Below, piece by piece: positions 33,189-42,743 of a stretch of DNA of 42,984 nt. How positions within the stretch are numbered: the first letter of the stretch is position 1; each line of letters begins with the position of its first letter. Below the pieces are notes generated by a model. That model made no database searches, had not been told where the DNA came from, and saw only the letters and a program-made list of their open reading frames with translations. The stretch is from NCBI RefSeq assembly GCF_003182255.1, contig NZ_QGTQ01000026.1, forward strand, positions 42,876-85,859, given 5' to 3'. This DNA comes from Paenibacillus cellulosilyticus. Its GTDB lineage: Bacteria; Bacillota; Bacilli; Paenibacillales; Paenibacillaceae. The position numbers and the translations under genes were made by a program.

Positions 33189-34067
33189 TTGGAAAATATC
33201 AAACAACACTTTATCGATTGTTATTCTGCCGACACTGGATTGGTCAGCCTCGCTGCGATCGAGAACCCGGTTCCTTATAATCCGTTGATCGATGGACATG
33301 ATTTGCTGCTGTTGATCGTTACGGAAGAAAAGTCTCGTGTTGGCCGAACAGAGCATTTACGCATTGATGGTCGACGTGTGCTTGTTCGAACGGTTGACAA
33401 GGAGATGCTTCGCCGGTGGATCTACGGCGGAGAGAATCGGAACATTATTCAGTGGTTGGAACGGGGGCAACTGCTTATCGACCGCGACGGCTACCTAGGG
33501 AACATTCGAAACGACCTGCTGCACTTCCCTGATCTATGGCGGGAGCAGCGACTCTTCGTTGAATTCGCTGCCTATATCCGTACCTATCTGCAAGCGAAGC
33601 AGGATATTCAGGACGGCAACCTTCTGGATGCTTATACGAGCATTTTGTCAGGTTTGCATTATTGGGCACACATTGCGCTCATCGAAGAGGGACAGCATCC
33701 AGAGCTCACCGTATGGCGGCAGATCCGGCGCGTGCATCCGGGCATCTACAAGCTGTATGAAGAGCTGACAACGAGTGCCGAGACGCTCGAACAGCGTGTT
33801 CAGCTCGTATTGCTGGCCTGTGAATTCACCGTTATGAGCAAAATGAAAACTTGCTGCTCGCATCTCCTACGTACGCTCGCAAGCCGTGAGGAGCCGTGGA
33901 GCATCATGGAGCTGCAGCATCACCCGAACTTCTGTGACCTGCACGTCGATCTATCGCTCGTGCTGCAGAAGCTTGTCAACCGCTCTTTCGTCCGTGAAGT
34001 CGCCTACCTCTCCGAGTCCGGCGACCAGGAAGCGCTCGAGCTTCGTTATACGGTCGTTTCTCAATAG
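33189..34067 (+). CDS. ygxA: YgxA-like nucleotidyltransferase-fold protein
   Basis: A 292-residue protein similar to B. subtilis YgxA. The first half has a nucleotidyltransferase-like fold (DGHDLLLLIVTEEK, GRRVLVRTVDKEMLRRWI); the second is helical with an end resembling a small winged domain. The classical GS...D-x-D catalytic motif is not evident. TTG 33189 is chosen because GGAGG at 33177-33181 lies 7 bp upstream; GTG 33165 has no site. In B. subtilis it directly precedes an rRNA operon; here an 8-kb surface-protein block intervenes. Confidence 0.85.
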   Translation: MENIKQHFIDCYSADTGLVSLAAIENPVPYNPLIDGHDLLLLIVTEEKSRVGRTEHLRIDGRRVLVRTVDKEMLRRWIYGGENRNIIQWLERGQLLIDRDGYLGNIRNDLLHFPDLWREQRLFVEFAAYIRTYLQAKQDIQDGNLLDAYTSILSGLHYWAHIALIEEGQHPELTVWRQIRRVHPGIYKLYEELTTSAETLEQRVQLVLLACEFTVMSKMKTCCSHLLRTLASREEPWSIMELQHHPNFCDLHVDLSLVLQKLVNRSFVREVAYLSESGDQEALELRYTVVSQ

Positions 34068-34146
34068 GAGCAGAGCGTACAAGATCCCTCTTGTCGAATG
34101 AATGTCGAGCACTTATAATAATTGACATATCAATCAATCGGGCAGG

Positions 34147-34204
34147 AAGCACCTGCTCGCATGTGACTGTTTTATTCAGTCGTGTGCGGGCGGGTGCTTT
34201 TTTT
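34147..34204 (+). terminator. Terminator after ygxA
   Basis: AAGCACCTGCTCGCA... (34147-34161) pairs with TGTGCGGGCGGGTGCTT (to 34199), with an inner GACTG/CAGTC, and eight T follow. Confidence 0.88.
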
Positions 34205-34388
34205 GTGTATCAGGAGTGATGAATGATGAGTCATCCATTTTTGTCGAATATTGCAATAAAACTTGTTTTCGCCAAAACCATCTAATGTTACCATGGTAAT
34301 AATTGAGTATTTTAATTTTGTAAGATTAATTCATAGAACGATCAAATCAATAATGCATGATAAATTCCCAATTGAGAGGTTGATTAGG
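34205..34388. other. AT-rich leader with palindrome before SLH gene
   Basis: This non-coding stretch is clearly richer in A and T than its surroundings. It holds a perfect 12-bp palindrome, TTACCATGGTAA (34288-34299), and a GTTTT/AAAAC pair at about 34264-34279. No clear promoter hexamers stand out; TTGAGT at 34303 with TAATTC 18 bp later is weak. The palindrome is a candidate operator. Confidence 0.5.
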
Positions 34389-35513
34389 ATGAAAAAACGA
34401 CTGCTTTCCATTATGACTGCTATTACAATTCTCACCGCTTCGATGAATACAGTCGGCTCGACCAATGCTGCAACGGTTAGCGCAACGACCGTCAAGGATA
34501 TTGCTGGTCACTGGGCCGAATCAAGCATTACGAGCATGATCAGCAAAGGCTACGTTAGCGGCTATCCTGACGGCACATTTAAGCCGAACGCTACGATTAC
34601 ACGCGCTGAATTTTTGAAAATGGTTGTTAATGCAATGGAGCTGAAGGTCGACACCAGCACTACGGGAAAATGGTACGTCCCTTACGTCAATGCGGCTGTT
34701 GCAGCCGGCATCCATAATACAAAGGATTTCAACGCTAACTACGATCGTCCGATTACAAGACAAGAAATTGCTCAGATTGCCGTTCGCGCAACAACAAAAG
34801 AGCTGCGCACCGGCAAAGAGACCAGTACGCAGCTCATGTACGAAGCAACAAAGCAAGGTTTGATTAGTGGCCTTTCTAATGGTGAGCTTGGGATCGATCA
34901 GAACTCGACGCGAGCGCAGGCTGTCGTTATTACCCAACGTGTACTGACGGTTGAAAATGGTGGCACGCTGCAGGCTGACAAACGTGCTGCATCATATGCA
35001 GAAGTCGCATGGCATCACACGAATATCGAAACGATGTGGGGCGGCAAGATGAAAGCACTGCCTTTGTCAATGCAATTTTCTTGGACTGTGAATGGTACGT
35101 TCGAAGAGATTCTAATTATCGATCTTTCTGATAAAAACAGTCCGTACCGGAGTTGGGTGCCGGATTTAATCAAAGTTAACACTAAAGATTGGAGTAACGA
35201 TTATCTCATCGCAATGAAAGTAACAATGCAAAATACCAAAACGGCAGCAAAGGGAACAACTGCTTATTTCTACGATTTATTGGGCAATACAGCCTTCAAG
35301 AGAGCTATTATTCAAGATAAAACATCGCCTATTAGTACAAGAACCCCATTGCAATTGGATAAACTCGATAAAGTTACAACATGGCATCTATTAACAATTA
35401 GTAAGGAAGATCTTGAACATAAGAAAACTGTCAACAGTACTTTTTGGTACTTCGATACTAATATGGGATATTCCATTAAACTTTCAGAAGATGGAACACT
35501 CTTCTCCAATTAA
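34389..35513 (+). CDS. Secreted protein with three S-layer homology domains
   Basis: A 374-residue exported protein. A signal peptide (1-27, ending TNA) precedes three SLH domains: about 35-85 (DIAGHWAESSITSMISKGYVSGYPDGTFKP), 90-138 and 146-190 (third partly degenerate). SLH domains bind pyruvylated cell-wall polymer. A roughly 180-residue C-terminal region with no family I recognise follows, rich in beta-type sequence. AGAGG lies 9 bp upstream of the ATG. The next gene starts 12 bp downstream, so the two form an operon; this protein may anchor the giant protein. Confidence 0.88.
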   Translation: MKKRLLSIMTAITILTASMNTVGSTNAATVSATTVKDIAGHWAESSITSMISKGYVSGYPDGTFKPNATITRAEFLKMVVNAMELKVDTSTTGKWYVPYVNAAVAAGIHNTKDFNANYDRPITRQEIAQIAVRATTKELRTGKETSTQLMYEATKQGLISGLSNGELGIDQNSTRAQAVVITQRVLTVENGGTLQADKRAASYAEVAWHHTNIETMWGGKMKALPLSMQFSWTVNGTFEEILIIDLSDKNSPYRSWVPDLIKVNTKDWSNDYLIAMKVTMQNTKTAAKGTTAYFYDLLGNTAFKRAIIQDKTSPISTRTPLQLDKLDKVTTWHLLTISKEDLEHKKTVNSTFWYFDTNMGYSIKLSEDGTLFSN

Positions 35514-35525
35514 AGGGGATGACAA

Positions 35526-38500
35526 ATGTATATGAAGAGATTTCTATCCATTTTTCTAATAATGTCTATACTGGTCACGTTGCTACCGCTTCAAAACGAT
35601 GATGCATCTGCGGCAGCGACTACTTATACAGAAACGATTAATAGCGACAAAATTTCAGGCTACGAGAAATACTATTCTGAAAATGTAAGGAGTCTATCTA
35701 TAAGCGTACCTCAGTATGAAAACTACGAGGTGAAATCGTGGGTATTAACGAAAAAGAATGGCATAAACAAGGGGCAACTTGGTAAATATGACGAGACAGC
35801 TCACAAAATTAATATCGCTGAAATAAACGGCGATGCTGTCGCTCTTACAGGAACTCGTGAATCTCACATGTACCATTCAATATGGCGGAACAGTACAGGG
35901 AAACAGTGGACGACTAGCTTAGATGGCGTAGTTAGCTATACTTTTACAAGCTCTTCCACCTACATAAATGGAGTCTCTCAGTATCCTGGGCTGTTCCCAG
36001 CAAAAGATGATAGCGGAAAGGCTATCCCTGCAGAGTTAAGATACTCTAATGGTGCTGCTGCTGCTTGGTCAGACAAGTTAGGACCACCAGATGTTTTTTA
36101 CACATCAGAAGAAAAAAAGATCGACGGTAAATTTATCAACCAAAAGTCTATAACCATTACAGCAGCCAAAGAAGTACAGGAAGGGATGAAAATCGATTAC
36201 TTTGGCAAAGGTGCTGACGGGTATGGCTATATTAAGGCTCATACATTAATGACTGGAAATTATAACATTGAAGGCGTTCATTATGAGAAGCTTGCGGGTT
36301 CATCAGGTGTAATTGAAGGTAGAAAGTATCTCATGGACTCGGACACTACATGGGCCGCTACAACATACGAACTTGGATTCGATATTGTAGTGACCTACGA
36401 AAGAACGTCAGGGACAGGTGGTAAAGCAATCATTCGCCACGTTGACCGTAATGGCATTCCGATTCCCGGCCTAACCGATAGAGAAGAAATTTTGGAGCTG
36501 AAACAAGATTTCAGCTCCACATCTAGTACACCACCTACCGGATATACATACGCCGGTTACGTCAAGACGACCACGGGCGTCGAACCCACCGACTTTACAA
36601 ATCCGGCAGACGGTGAGTTTCCGAAAATCGCACCATACGATGGCAGCTTTAGTACGCTCTATCTGTATTATGTATACGACGTAGACATCCAAGCGGGTAT
36701 GGGTACGATTCATGTTCGTCATATGGTACGAACTAGCTCAACGGGAACCTATACGAAAGCTGGCGAGGAGACGGTTGTCGTCCCAAATCTAACAGACGCC
36801 GAAACGACAAAGTCGCTATCTGCAAATACGTCATATGGTACGTACCAAGGACGTAGTTCCAGTAAATCAGGCGGGTATTCCGATTCGATTATAACGATCG
36901 GCGGCAGCACGGTAACCGTATCGTTAACCAGGAGCAGCAACGAAGCATGGGTTTCATTCTATTATGAGAAGGCCGCCGATTTTACTGCAGATTTCGATGT
37001 AACACCATCATCGATTAAATACCGTGAATCCTTCAAAATCCACCCTAAGGACTTTGTTCTTAACGGCTGTACTTATGCAGGACACTACTACAAGATCGAA
37101 CGTGATGGTTCAACGTGGACTTCCTCGACGATCAATGGCATGACAACGGACAGTTCGTACACCTATTCAAGCTATCCGTGGAATATTGGGGTAGGGGATC
37201 ACGAGGTCTATATGAAAGTGGTCACGAGTTGCGGAACAAGCAACTGGATCGGTCCGAAGACGCTCACTGTTACTGAAGATTCTAATAATGATCCACCGGA
37301 GTTTCAGCTAGGATTTGTATATAATACTGCTCGAACAAAGCCAATTGCCCAAGTAACTGAGGGGGCGATTATGGATCTGACCGTCATTATGGATTCGTCG
37401 GTACCGACGCCATACGATCCCAATGGTGATACGATCACTTTCGCCGGTTACGATATCAATTCGGCTGACGAATGGCTGCAGAACAAGATCAACAACAGTG
37501 GCTATAACTACACTACTTCATACATAATTCCTAGTATTACAATGGATGAAATAGGTTTTCATTACATAACAGCCTACATGAGAGATTCACTTGGCGCGAT
37601 GGCAAAAGCAACGACATATATCGAAGTTGTGCCGAAGAACCCTGTTCCAGTAGCGTATTGTCCAGATGTCGTCACCGCTAATCATCCGGTCGATCAATCT
37701 CTATTCGATGCTTCGAAGAGCTATAGTCCCATTAGCCGCAAGATCGACCATACGCTCGACGAATGGGTGAACAAGCAAACGGCGTATACGAACGATACTG
37801 ATCATAATATTACAGTCATCGTGGAACTAGGCGTAACGGACGAAAAAGGATTACATTCACTTACGAACGCGCAGTGCGTCATTATCGTTAAGCCTGACCT
37901 TCCACCGATCGCGAAGCTGAATGTACCGGCGAAGGCTGTTCGTGACGAATCGGCAACCATCCTGAATGAATCGTATTCGCCAGATGGCGACGACATCGTA
38001 ACGGCTGAGTATCAGTTCAAGTACGACGCAGCAAACAACGGTTTTGATGACGATGCTTGGCAGAAGGTATACGGCAGCATGCAGCGCATTGTTTACTCCC
38101 CGTCGAAGGTAGGTAAGTATTGGTTTTACGTGAAAGTCACCGACGAATACGGGCTGACAGCCGAGACGAATGTTTTAGTTTCTGACGGACTCGTGATGGA
38201 CGTAGTCAACAATGCTCCGTATGTATCTTTTACAGTCGAAGGAAAGAACGAACAGCCCGATCTAGAGCCTTATACGCAGGTGAAGCCTGAAACGATGCTC
38301 AGCTGGCCGGTCTATGTAACAGGAACATCAACGGAAGTATTCAACAAGCATAATTTATGGCGGGTAAGCGGCAATAATCTTATCAGCGGGGAAGCGCGCA
38401 ACTCCGGCAGTCCGCATCAATATTTCAAGGGCTTTAATTATACAAGAGGCAGCGCAAACCTGTATACAACACTGCCAGCAGGATTCCAAGACAATGGGTA

Positions 38501-41500
38501 TGGACCGAATAACCTTTCACCTTGGCGCAGCAGCACGGACTATGATTCAACACAGACGAACCCTATTCTCAATGAAACCGCTGCAGCATGGAAACTCGCA
38601 GCGCAAGGTACTGTGAGTCGGATTCGGTCCAATAAAAAATTCATTTATTACGATACGTACAATTCCACTACTGACGTGTCAGCGCTTTACGCAGTCGATA
38701 TAAACAACCTTCCGCAGCTGAGTTACGAAGTGTGTGGCTGGGTAATCTGTCCGAAGTACGAAAGCGGTACAACGCCGTTTGCATTTAAGATCATTGGATT
38801 ACCCAGTTTTTCAAAGACCACAACCTATAATACCAAGACCGGTACAGCAACAGGGCCTCTAACCTATTCACTCATCGAAATTAATGAATGGGAGCTTGCA
38901 GGAGATAAGATCTATGCAAGAGCGTTGTTCCAAGCGACAAATAAGTACACCCCAGCCGGAGAAAGTTCATCGAAAACGCAGACATTCAGTGTCTATGATC
39001 TGCTCATCTACGACGCCTTCACTGGATCGCTGATTGATCGTTATTCAGCAAACGAGGATCTGCAAGAACAGATTTCGGCGATTCAAGATATTTCCGGAAG
39101 CACGGGTACCTACGGACTTGGGTCGTTAATGAAGATCATTTCAACGAATGGTGATCGTGTCGTATTCGAAGAAAGGATAGGCGGCACATCTTCAGAAGTT
39201 CCTTATAAGGTATTGTTCGAGTTGCTTCCAGACTTGTCAGTTCAATACAAGGCGACTTGGAGCACAGCACCGAAGCTGGGCTCAACGGCAGGCGTTTATG
39301 TTCAGGTTAGTGATATGTTCTTTGATCCAACCGGAGCCATGTATTTTTACGAGGGATATGGTGCGACCTCAAGTGCGACTACGTTCTCAGAACTGTACGT
39401 TACGAAATACAATGCAGACTACACGTTTGCATGGCGTACCGCGCTTGGATCAGGGGGGCCGGCTTATACCGCTACCACTAACGCCACTTATGTGTACCCA
39501 AACAATGTAGCGAGCCTCATGATTAACTATGATGCGAGCACCTTGTACGCCAAGAAGTATTATGACTATCGAACAAGTACGTCGCAGGTGACAGCGAGCG
39601 CGGGCGAAAACGTATATGTCATTAACACGAAGACAGGCGCAATCAAGCAGACGAAGTCACTAGAAAATGGCGATAGTCTCGATATGTATGCGTACAGCGA
39701 TGGTTATATAGAAGCAGCGGCTAAGTTTTACGTAAACCATGACGGCACTACGACCAGCGGAAATCCAAGCACAACGACGATTGACGGCTATCATACGTCG
39801 CGTAAAGAGGCTACGTGTACGAGTGCTTACAATGTCACTGGCGTAAAAATTGGCTACAATAGCGTTCGCAACGATGCAGGACAAGAAGTAGGCCGAGCTG
39901 GAGTTACTTGTATAGGCACGTTCCAGATTTTCGGCGAATACGTAGGGGATGGCATTTATGCCTCTCTCACGAAAAATGAGACCACTGGTACCGCTGATGG
40001 TTTCTATCTCACGTTGTCAAAGGGAACGCCGACAACAACACCAGTTGTTCGAAAATCGTTTACGAGCGGCCAGTTCTATTCGACCGATCAACTGGCGAAT
40101 GCCGAAATGAAAATCAGCTTCACCATGAAGTATAAGAGCTACGATAAGGAAACGCTGGGCTTCTCCTTCCGGATGCAAAATCCTGAAGACCGGTATGCGT
40201 TTGAAACGGACGGTTCGAACGTAATGCTAGCCAAGTACGAGAAGGGTCAGCGGACAGTACTCGATTCGAGTACCTACGCCTTTGAGGATGGAAAGTCTTA
40301 TTCGGTTAAGCTGCTGACGAGGGATGACCGTCTGCAGGCATACATCGGTAACGTGCCTTTGTTTGATGTGAAAGATTCATCGTATACGAAAGGAAAATAC
40401 GGCTACTTTAGCGATAAATCCTTTGTTACCTTCGGTTCTATCCAGTATAAGGCGCTAGCCGACACCGGACAGTGGTCTACGGATTATGCGATTTGGGACG
40501 AAACGACGCAGACAGCCGAAGTTACGTACAAGGATATTACGTTTGAAGATCCAGAGAACGATCCATCGAGCGGAGACTATCAATGGACGATCACACATAC
40601 GCCGCGTTTCATTAATAACCAAGGTCTATCGGTACTCGACGGAAAGACATTCACATCGCCGCAGCTCACGTTTGATAAGGTGGGCGACTATCTGGTATCC
40701 ATGCAGGGACAAGATGATCCTAACCCATCGTATTTGATGCCTGCGAATGATTTTGACGAATACCGTGCAGAATCAGATCCTTTCATTCGCCAAATCACAG
40801 TTCACCGACGTCCGGTATCTGACTATGAGATTGTCCAACAAGACAGCAATGGTGTTGTGAAGTGGACAGATCACAGTTACGATCCCGATCGATACGAGAG
40901 TGCAACGAAGTATTCAACCGAGGATACAGGGATCGATTACAAAACGATCCGAGGCATATTAGAGAAACGCTTCTACTACGTCACACCTAGCGGTGACTAC
41001 GTTGCGGAGAAGCTGCTAACGCCGCAAGAAATAGGCCAGTACGAAGTAGGGATGGCGGTTCGCGACGAATACGGGGCGTGGAGCAATTACACGGTTAAGA
41101 TGCTCGATGTGAGCATGAAAGCGATATTAAACACACCGCCAGTCGCTGGATTTACGACAACACATGTAACGACATATCGCGGCGTCCCGATCACGTTTGA
41201 TTCAACGGCCTATGATAAGGAAGACGGCGCACGTGAGAATCTGCCGCATGAGTGGTATCTGAAAAATCTCACAACCAATTCGGCAGAATCACTTGCGAGC
41301 AACAGTCGAACGAACTGGACGAAGACGTTCTCCACGCTGGGTACTTTTAAAATTCGACAAGTAGTTGAGGATTCGATTGGGGCATCAGATCAATTCGAGC
41401 TGCAGGTGACGATCGAGAACAGGATTCCGATTGCAAACATTACGACACCATCCAGCAGTGATCAAACCAACCCGACGAAGTTCGATACATTGCGCCCAAC

Positions 41501-42416
41501 GTTCAAATGGACGTATAGCGATGCGGACGGGGATGCTCAAGCTTATTACCAGCTTCGCATCTATCGTTATGGCGGCATTCTGCAGGCAGATACGTACGCT
41601 AGAGAAGGTTCTGCAGTAACGTTTGTGAATAATGCGGATCTTCCGGAGAATGTGAACATGTACGTCCTGGTACGGGCTTACGATGGTTACGATTGGAGCG
41701 ATTGGAGTGCACCTAAGTACTTCTATATTGAAACGAATCGTCCGCCGATCGCTCAATTCGATTGGACACCGAAGCCGGCATGGGAAGGTGATCCGCTGCA
41801 GTTGATCAATTTGTCCAGTGATCCAGATGGGGATTCGATAACCTCACTATGGACGCTCCTAACGCCATCAGGAATAGTGAAGACCTACACGGATACACCT
41901 TCATTTGCTCAAGCTGAGCCGGGAACATATAAAGTTACGTTAGAAGTCTCAGATGGGAAAGCGAGCGCAAGTACTTCTTCTGACATTGTGGTGCTTCCGT
42001 TATCAATTGAAGCCGATGTTCGTCATACTGACGAGTGGAAGAAGGTCCATGATCTAGAGGGTCATGAGACAAGTACGAATCCTAAAGATTTTTATGCAGG
42101 GGAGATTATACAGGCGAGTGCTCGAACAACCGCGGATGCCCCAGTAAGGAAGGTTACAGTGAAACTTACTGCAACCGGACTCGATGGTGGTGATCTATCT
42201 CATGAGTGGCAAATGAGTACATCTGGTGCGTCAGATCGATTCGAAGCAGAATTGTTTGATTCAAAATGGGCCTCACTCCAGGAAGGTTTGCCGAAAGGGC
42301 TCTATACGCTACGGTTCACAGTTATTTATGCCAACGGTACAACCAAGTTCACAGATGTTCCGATTCGAATCATCGGATCGGTATATAGTGTGGTTGGCGT
42401 ACATAGAAGGCAATAA
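35526..42416 (+). CDS. Giant secreted multidomain protein with PKD-like repeats
   Basis: A 2,296-residue exported protein; signal peptide 1-31 (ending ASA). Visible layout: unassigned beta-rich domain (32-295); two MucBP-like modules (about 299-395 and 391-490, IRHVDRNGIPIPG and VRHMVRTSSTG); Ig/cadherin-like domains (about 495-730, DPNGDTITF); PKD-like domain (about 793-890); a large repeat region that may be a propeller (about 930-1460); a LamG-like domain (about 1495-1640, LGFSFRMQNPEDRYAFETDG); more PKD/fibronectin-like domains (1650-2155, SSDPDGDSITSLW); a final beta domain ending VGVHRRQ. No SLH, LPXTG or C-terminal helix, so attachment must depend on a partner. AGGGG lies 7 bp before ATG 35526. 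Function unknown; adhesin or glycan binding is inferred. Confidence 0.9.
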   Translation: MYMKRFLSIFLIMSILVTLLPLQNDDASAAATTYTETINSDKISGYEKYYSENVRSLSISVPQYENYEVKSWVLTKKNGINKGQLGKYDETAHKINIAEINGDAVALTGTRESHMYHSIWRNSTGKQWTTSLDGVVSYTFTSSSTYINGVSQYPGLFPAKDDSGKAIPAELRYSNGAAAAWSDKLGPPDVFYTSEEKKIDGKFINQKSITITAAKEVQEGMKIDYFGKGADGYGYIKAHTLMTGNYNIEGVHYEKLAGSSGVIEGRKYLMDSDTTWAATTYELGFDIVVTYERTSGTGGKAIIRHVDRNGIPIPGLTDREEILELKQDFSSTSSTPPTGYTYAGYVKTTTGVEPTDFTNPADGEFPKIAPYDGSFSTLYLYYVYDVDIQAGMGTIHVRHMVRTSSTGTYTKAGEETVVVPNLTDAETTKSLSANTSYGTYQGRSSSKSGGYSDSIITIGGSTVTVSLTRSSNEAWVSFYYEKAADFTADFDVTPSSIKYRESFKIHPKDFVLNGCTYAGHYYKIERDGSTWTSSTINGMTTDSSYTYSSYPWNIGVGDHEVYMKVVTSCGTSNWIGPKTLTVTEDSNNDPPEFQLGFVYNTARTKPIAQVTEGAIMDLTVIMDSSVPTPYDPNGDTITFAGYDINSADEWLQNKINNSGYNYTTSYIIPSITMDEIGFHYITAYMRDSLGAMAKATTYIEVVPKNPVPVAYCPDVVTANHPVDQSLFDASKSYSPISRKIDHTLDEWVNKQTAYTNDTDHNITVIVELGVTDEKGLHSLTNAQCVIIVKPDLPPIAKLNVPAKAVRDESATILNESYSPDGDDIVTAEYQFKYDAANNGFDDDAWQKVYGSMQRIVYSPSKVGKYWFYVKVTDEYGLTAETNVLVSDGLVMDVVNNAPYVSFTVEGKNEQPDLEPYTQVKPETMLSWPVYVTGTSTEVFNKHNLWRVSGNNLISGEARNSGSPHQYFKGFNYTRGSANLYTTLPAGFQDNGYGPNNLSPWRSSTDYDSTQTNPILNETAAAWKLAAQGTVSRIRSNKKFIYYDTYNSTTDVSALYAVDINNLPQLSYEVCGWVICPKYESGTTPFAFKIIGLPSFSKTTTYNTKTGTATGPLTYSLIEINEWELAGDKIYARALFQATNKYTPAGESSSKTQTFSVYDLLIYDAFTGSLIDRYSANEDLQEQISAIQDISGSTGTYGLGSLMKIISTNGDRVVFEERIGGTSSEVPYKVLFELLPDLSVQYKATWSTAPKLGSTAGVYVQVSDMFFDPTGAMYFYEGYGATSSATTFSELYVTKYNADYTFAWRTALGSGGPAYTATTNATYVYPNNVASLMINYDASTLYAKKYYDYRTSTSQVTASAGENVYVINTKTGAIKQTKSLENGDSLDMYAYSDGYIEAAAKFYVNHDGTTTSGNPSTTTIDGYHTSRKEATCTSAYNVTGVKIGYNSVRNDAGQEVGRAGVTCIGTFQIFGEYVGDGIYASLTKNETTGTADGFYLTLSKGTPTTTPVVRKSFTSGQFYSTDQLANAEMKISFTMKYKSYDKETLGFSFRMQNPEDRYAFETDGSNVMLAKYEKGQRTVLDSSTYAFEDGKSYSVKLLTRDDRLQAYIGNVPLFDVKDSSYTKGKYGYFSDKSFVTFGSIQYKALADTGQWSTDYAIWDETTQTAEVTYKDITFEDPENDPSSGDYQWTITHTPRFINNQGLSVLDGKTFTSPQLTFDKVGDYLVSMQGQDDPNPSYLMPANDFDEYRAESDPFIRQITVHRRPVSDYEIVQQDSNGVVKWTDHSYDPDRYESATKYSTEDTGIDYKTIRGILEKRFYYVTPSGDYVAEKLLTPQEIGQYEVGMAVRDEYGAWSNYTVKMLDVSMKAILNTPPVAGFTTTHVTTYRGVPITFDSTAYDKEDGARENLPHEWYLKNLTTNSAESLASNSRTNWTKTFSTLGTFKIRQVVEDSIGASDQFELQVTIENRIPIANITTPSSSDQTNPTKFDTLRPTFKWTYSDADGDAQAYYQLRIYRYGGILQADTYAREGSAVTFVNNADLPENVNMYVLVRAYDGYDWSDWSAPKYFYIETNRPPIAQFDWTPKPAWEGDPLQLINLSSDPDGDSITSLWTLLTPSGIVKTYTDTPSFAQAEPGTYKVTLEVSDGKASASTSSDIVVLPLSIEADVRHTDEWKKVHDLEGHETSTNPKDFYAGEIIQASARTTADAPVRKVTVKLTATGLDGGDLSHEWQMSTSGASDRFEAELFDSKWASLQEGLPKGLYTLRFTVIYANGTTKFTDVPIRIIGSVYSVVGVHRRQ

Positions 42417-42481
42417 AACCATGTTGTGCAGCCCGTAACAGAGGCGGTTCGAACTTTTGTGAAAAAAATGTCGAAACGGTA

Positions 42482-42511
42482 TTGACTGTTATGGGCTGTT
42501 CATGATAAATT
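42482..42511 (+). promoter_or_regulatory. rRNA promoter P1
   Basis: TTGACT (42482-42487) with TAAATT about 18 bp downstream, or GATAAA at 16 bp. It lies 96 bp upstream of an equivalent second promoter. Confidence 0.7.
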
Positions 42512-42519
42512 AAATCTCG

Positions 42520-42646
42520 CCGCTTTTGAAGCGGGCACACGAAAGAAAACAAGCTAAAGAAACTTTGAAAAAAGTGCTTGCAATCGAGTAGGTGAATGTG
42601 ATACATTATGAAGGTCGCCGCTGACGAAGCGGACGAACGAAAGAAA
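42520..42646 (+). repeat. Duplicated rRNA leader hairpin modules
   Basis: After each promoter comes CCGCT/AGCGG (42520-42534 and 42618-42632), a 4-nt gap and ACGAAAGAAA (42539-42548 and 42637-42646). The two modules are 98 bp apart, so the promoter and leader were duplicated as a unit. Confidence 0.8.
42578..42607 (+). promoter_or_regulatory. rRNA promoter P2
   Basis: TTGCAA (42578-42583), 18-bp spacer, TACATT (42602-42607). It is followed by the same hairpin leader as P1. Confidence 0.7.
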
Positions 42647-42665
42647 CATAAAACATCACAACAAT

Positions 42666-42685
42666 TGTTCTTTGAAAACTGAACA
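42666..42685 (+). promoter_or_regulatory. rRNA leader boxA-like antitermination element
   Basis: TGTTCTTTGAAAACTGAAC fits the boxA-type sequence found in Bacilli rRNA leaders before 16S, which recruits Nus factors. Confidence 0.75.
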
Positions 42686-42743
42686 ACGAGCGAAACTGTC
42701 AGTTTAAATGTTTTAAATGAGCTAAACAAGCTTTACCATAACT

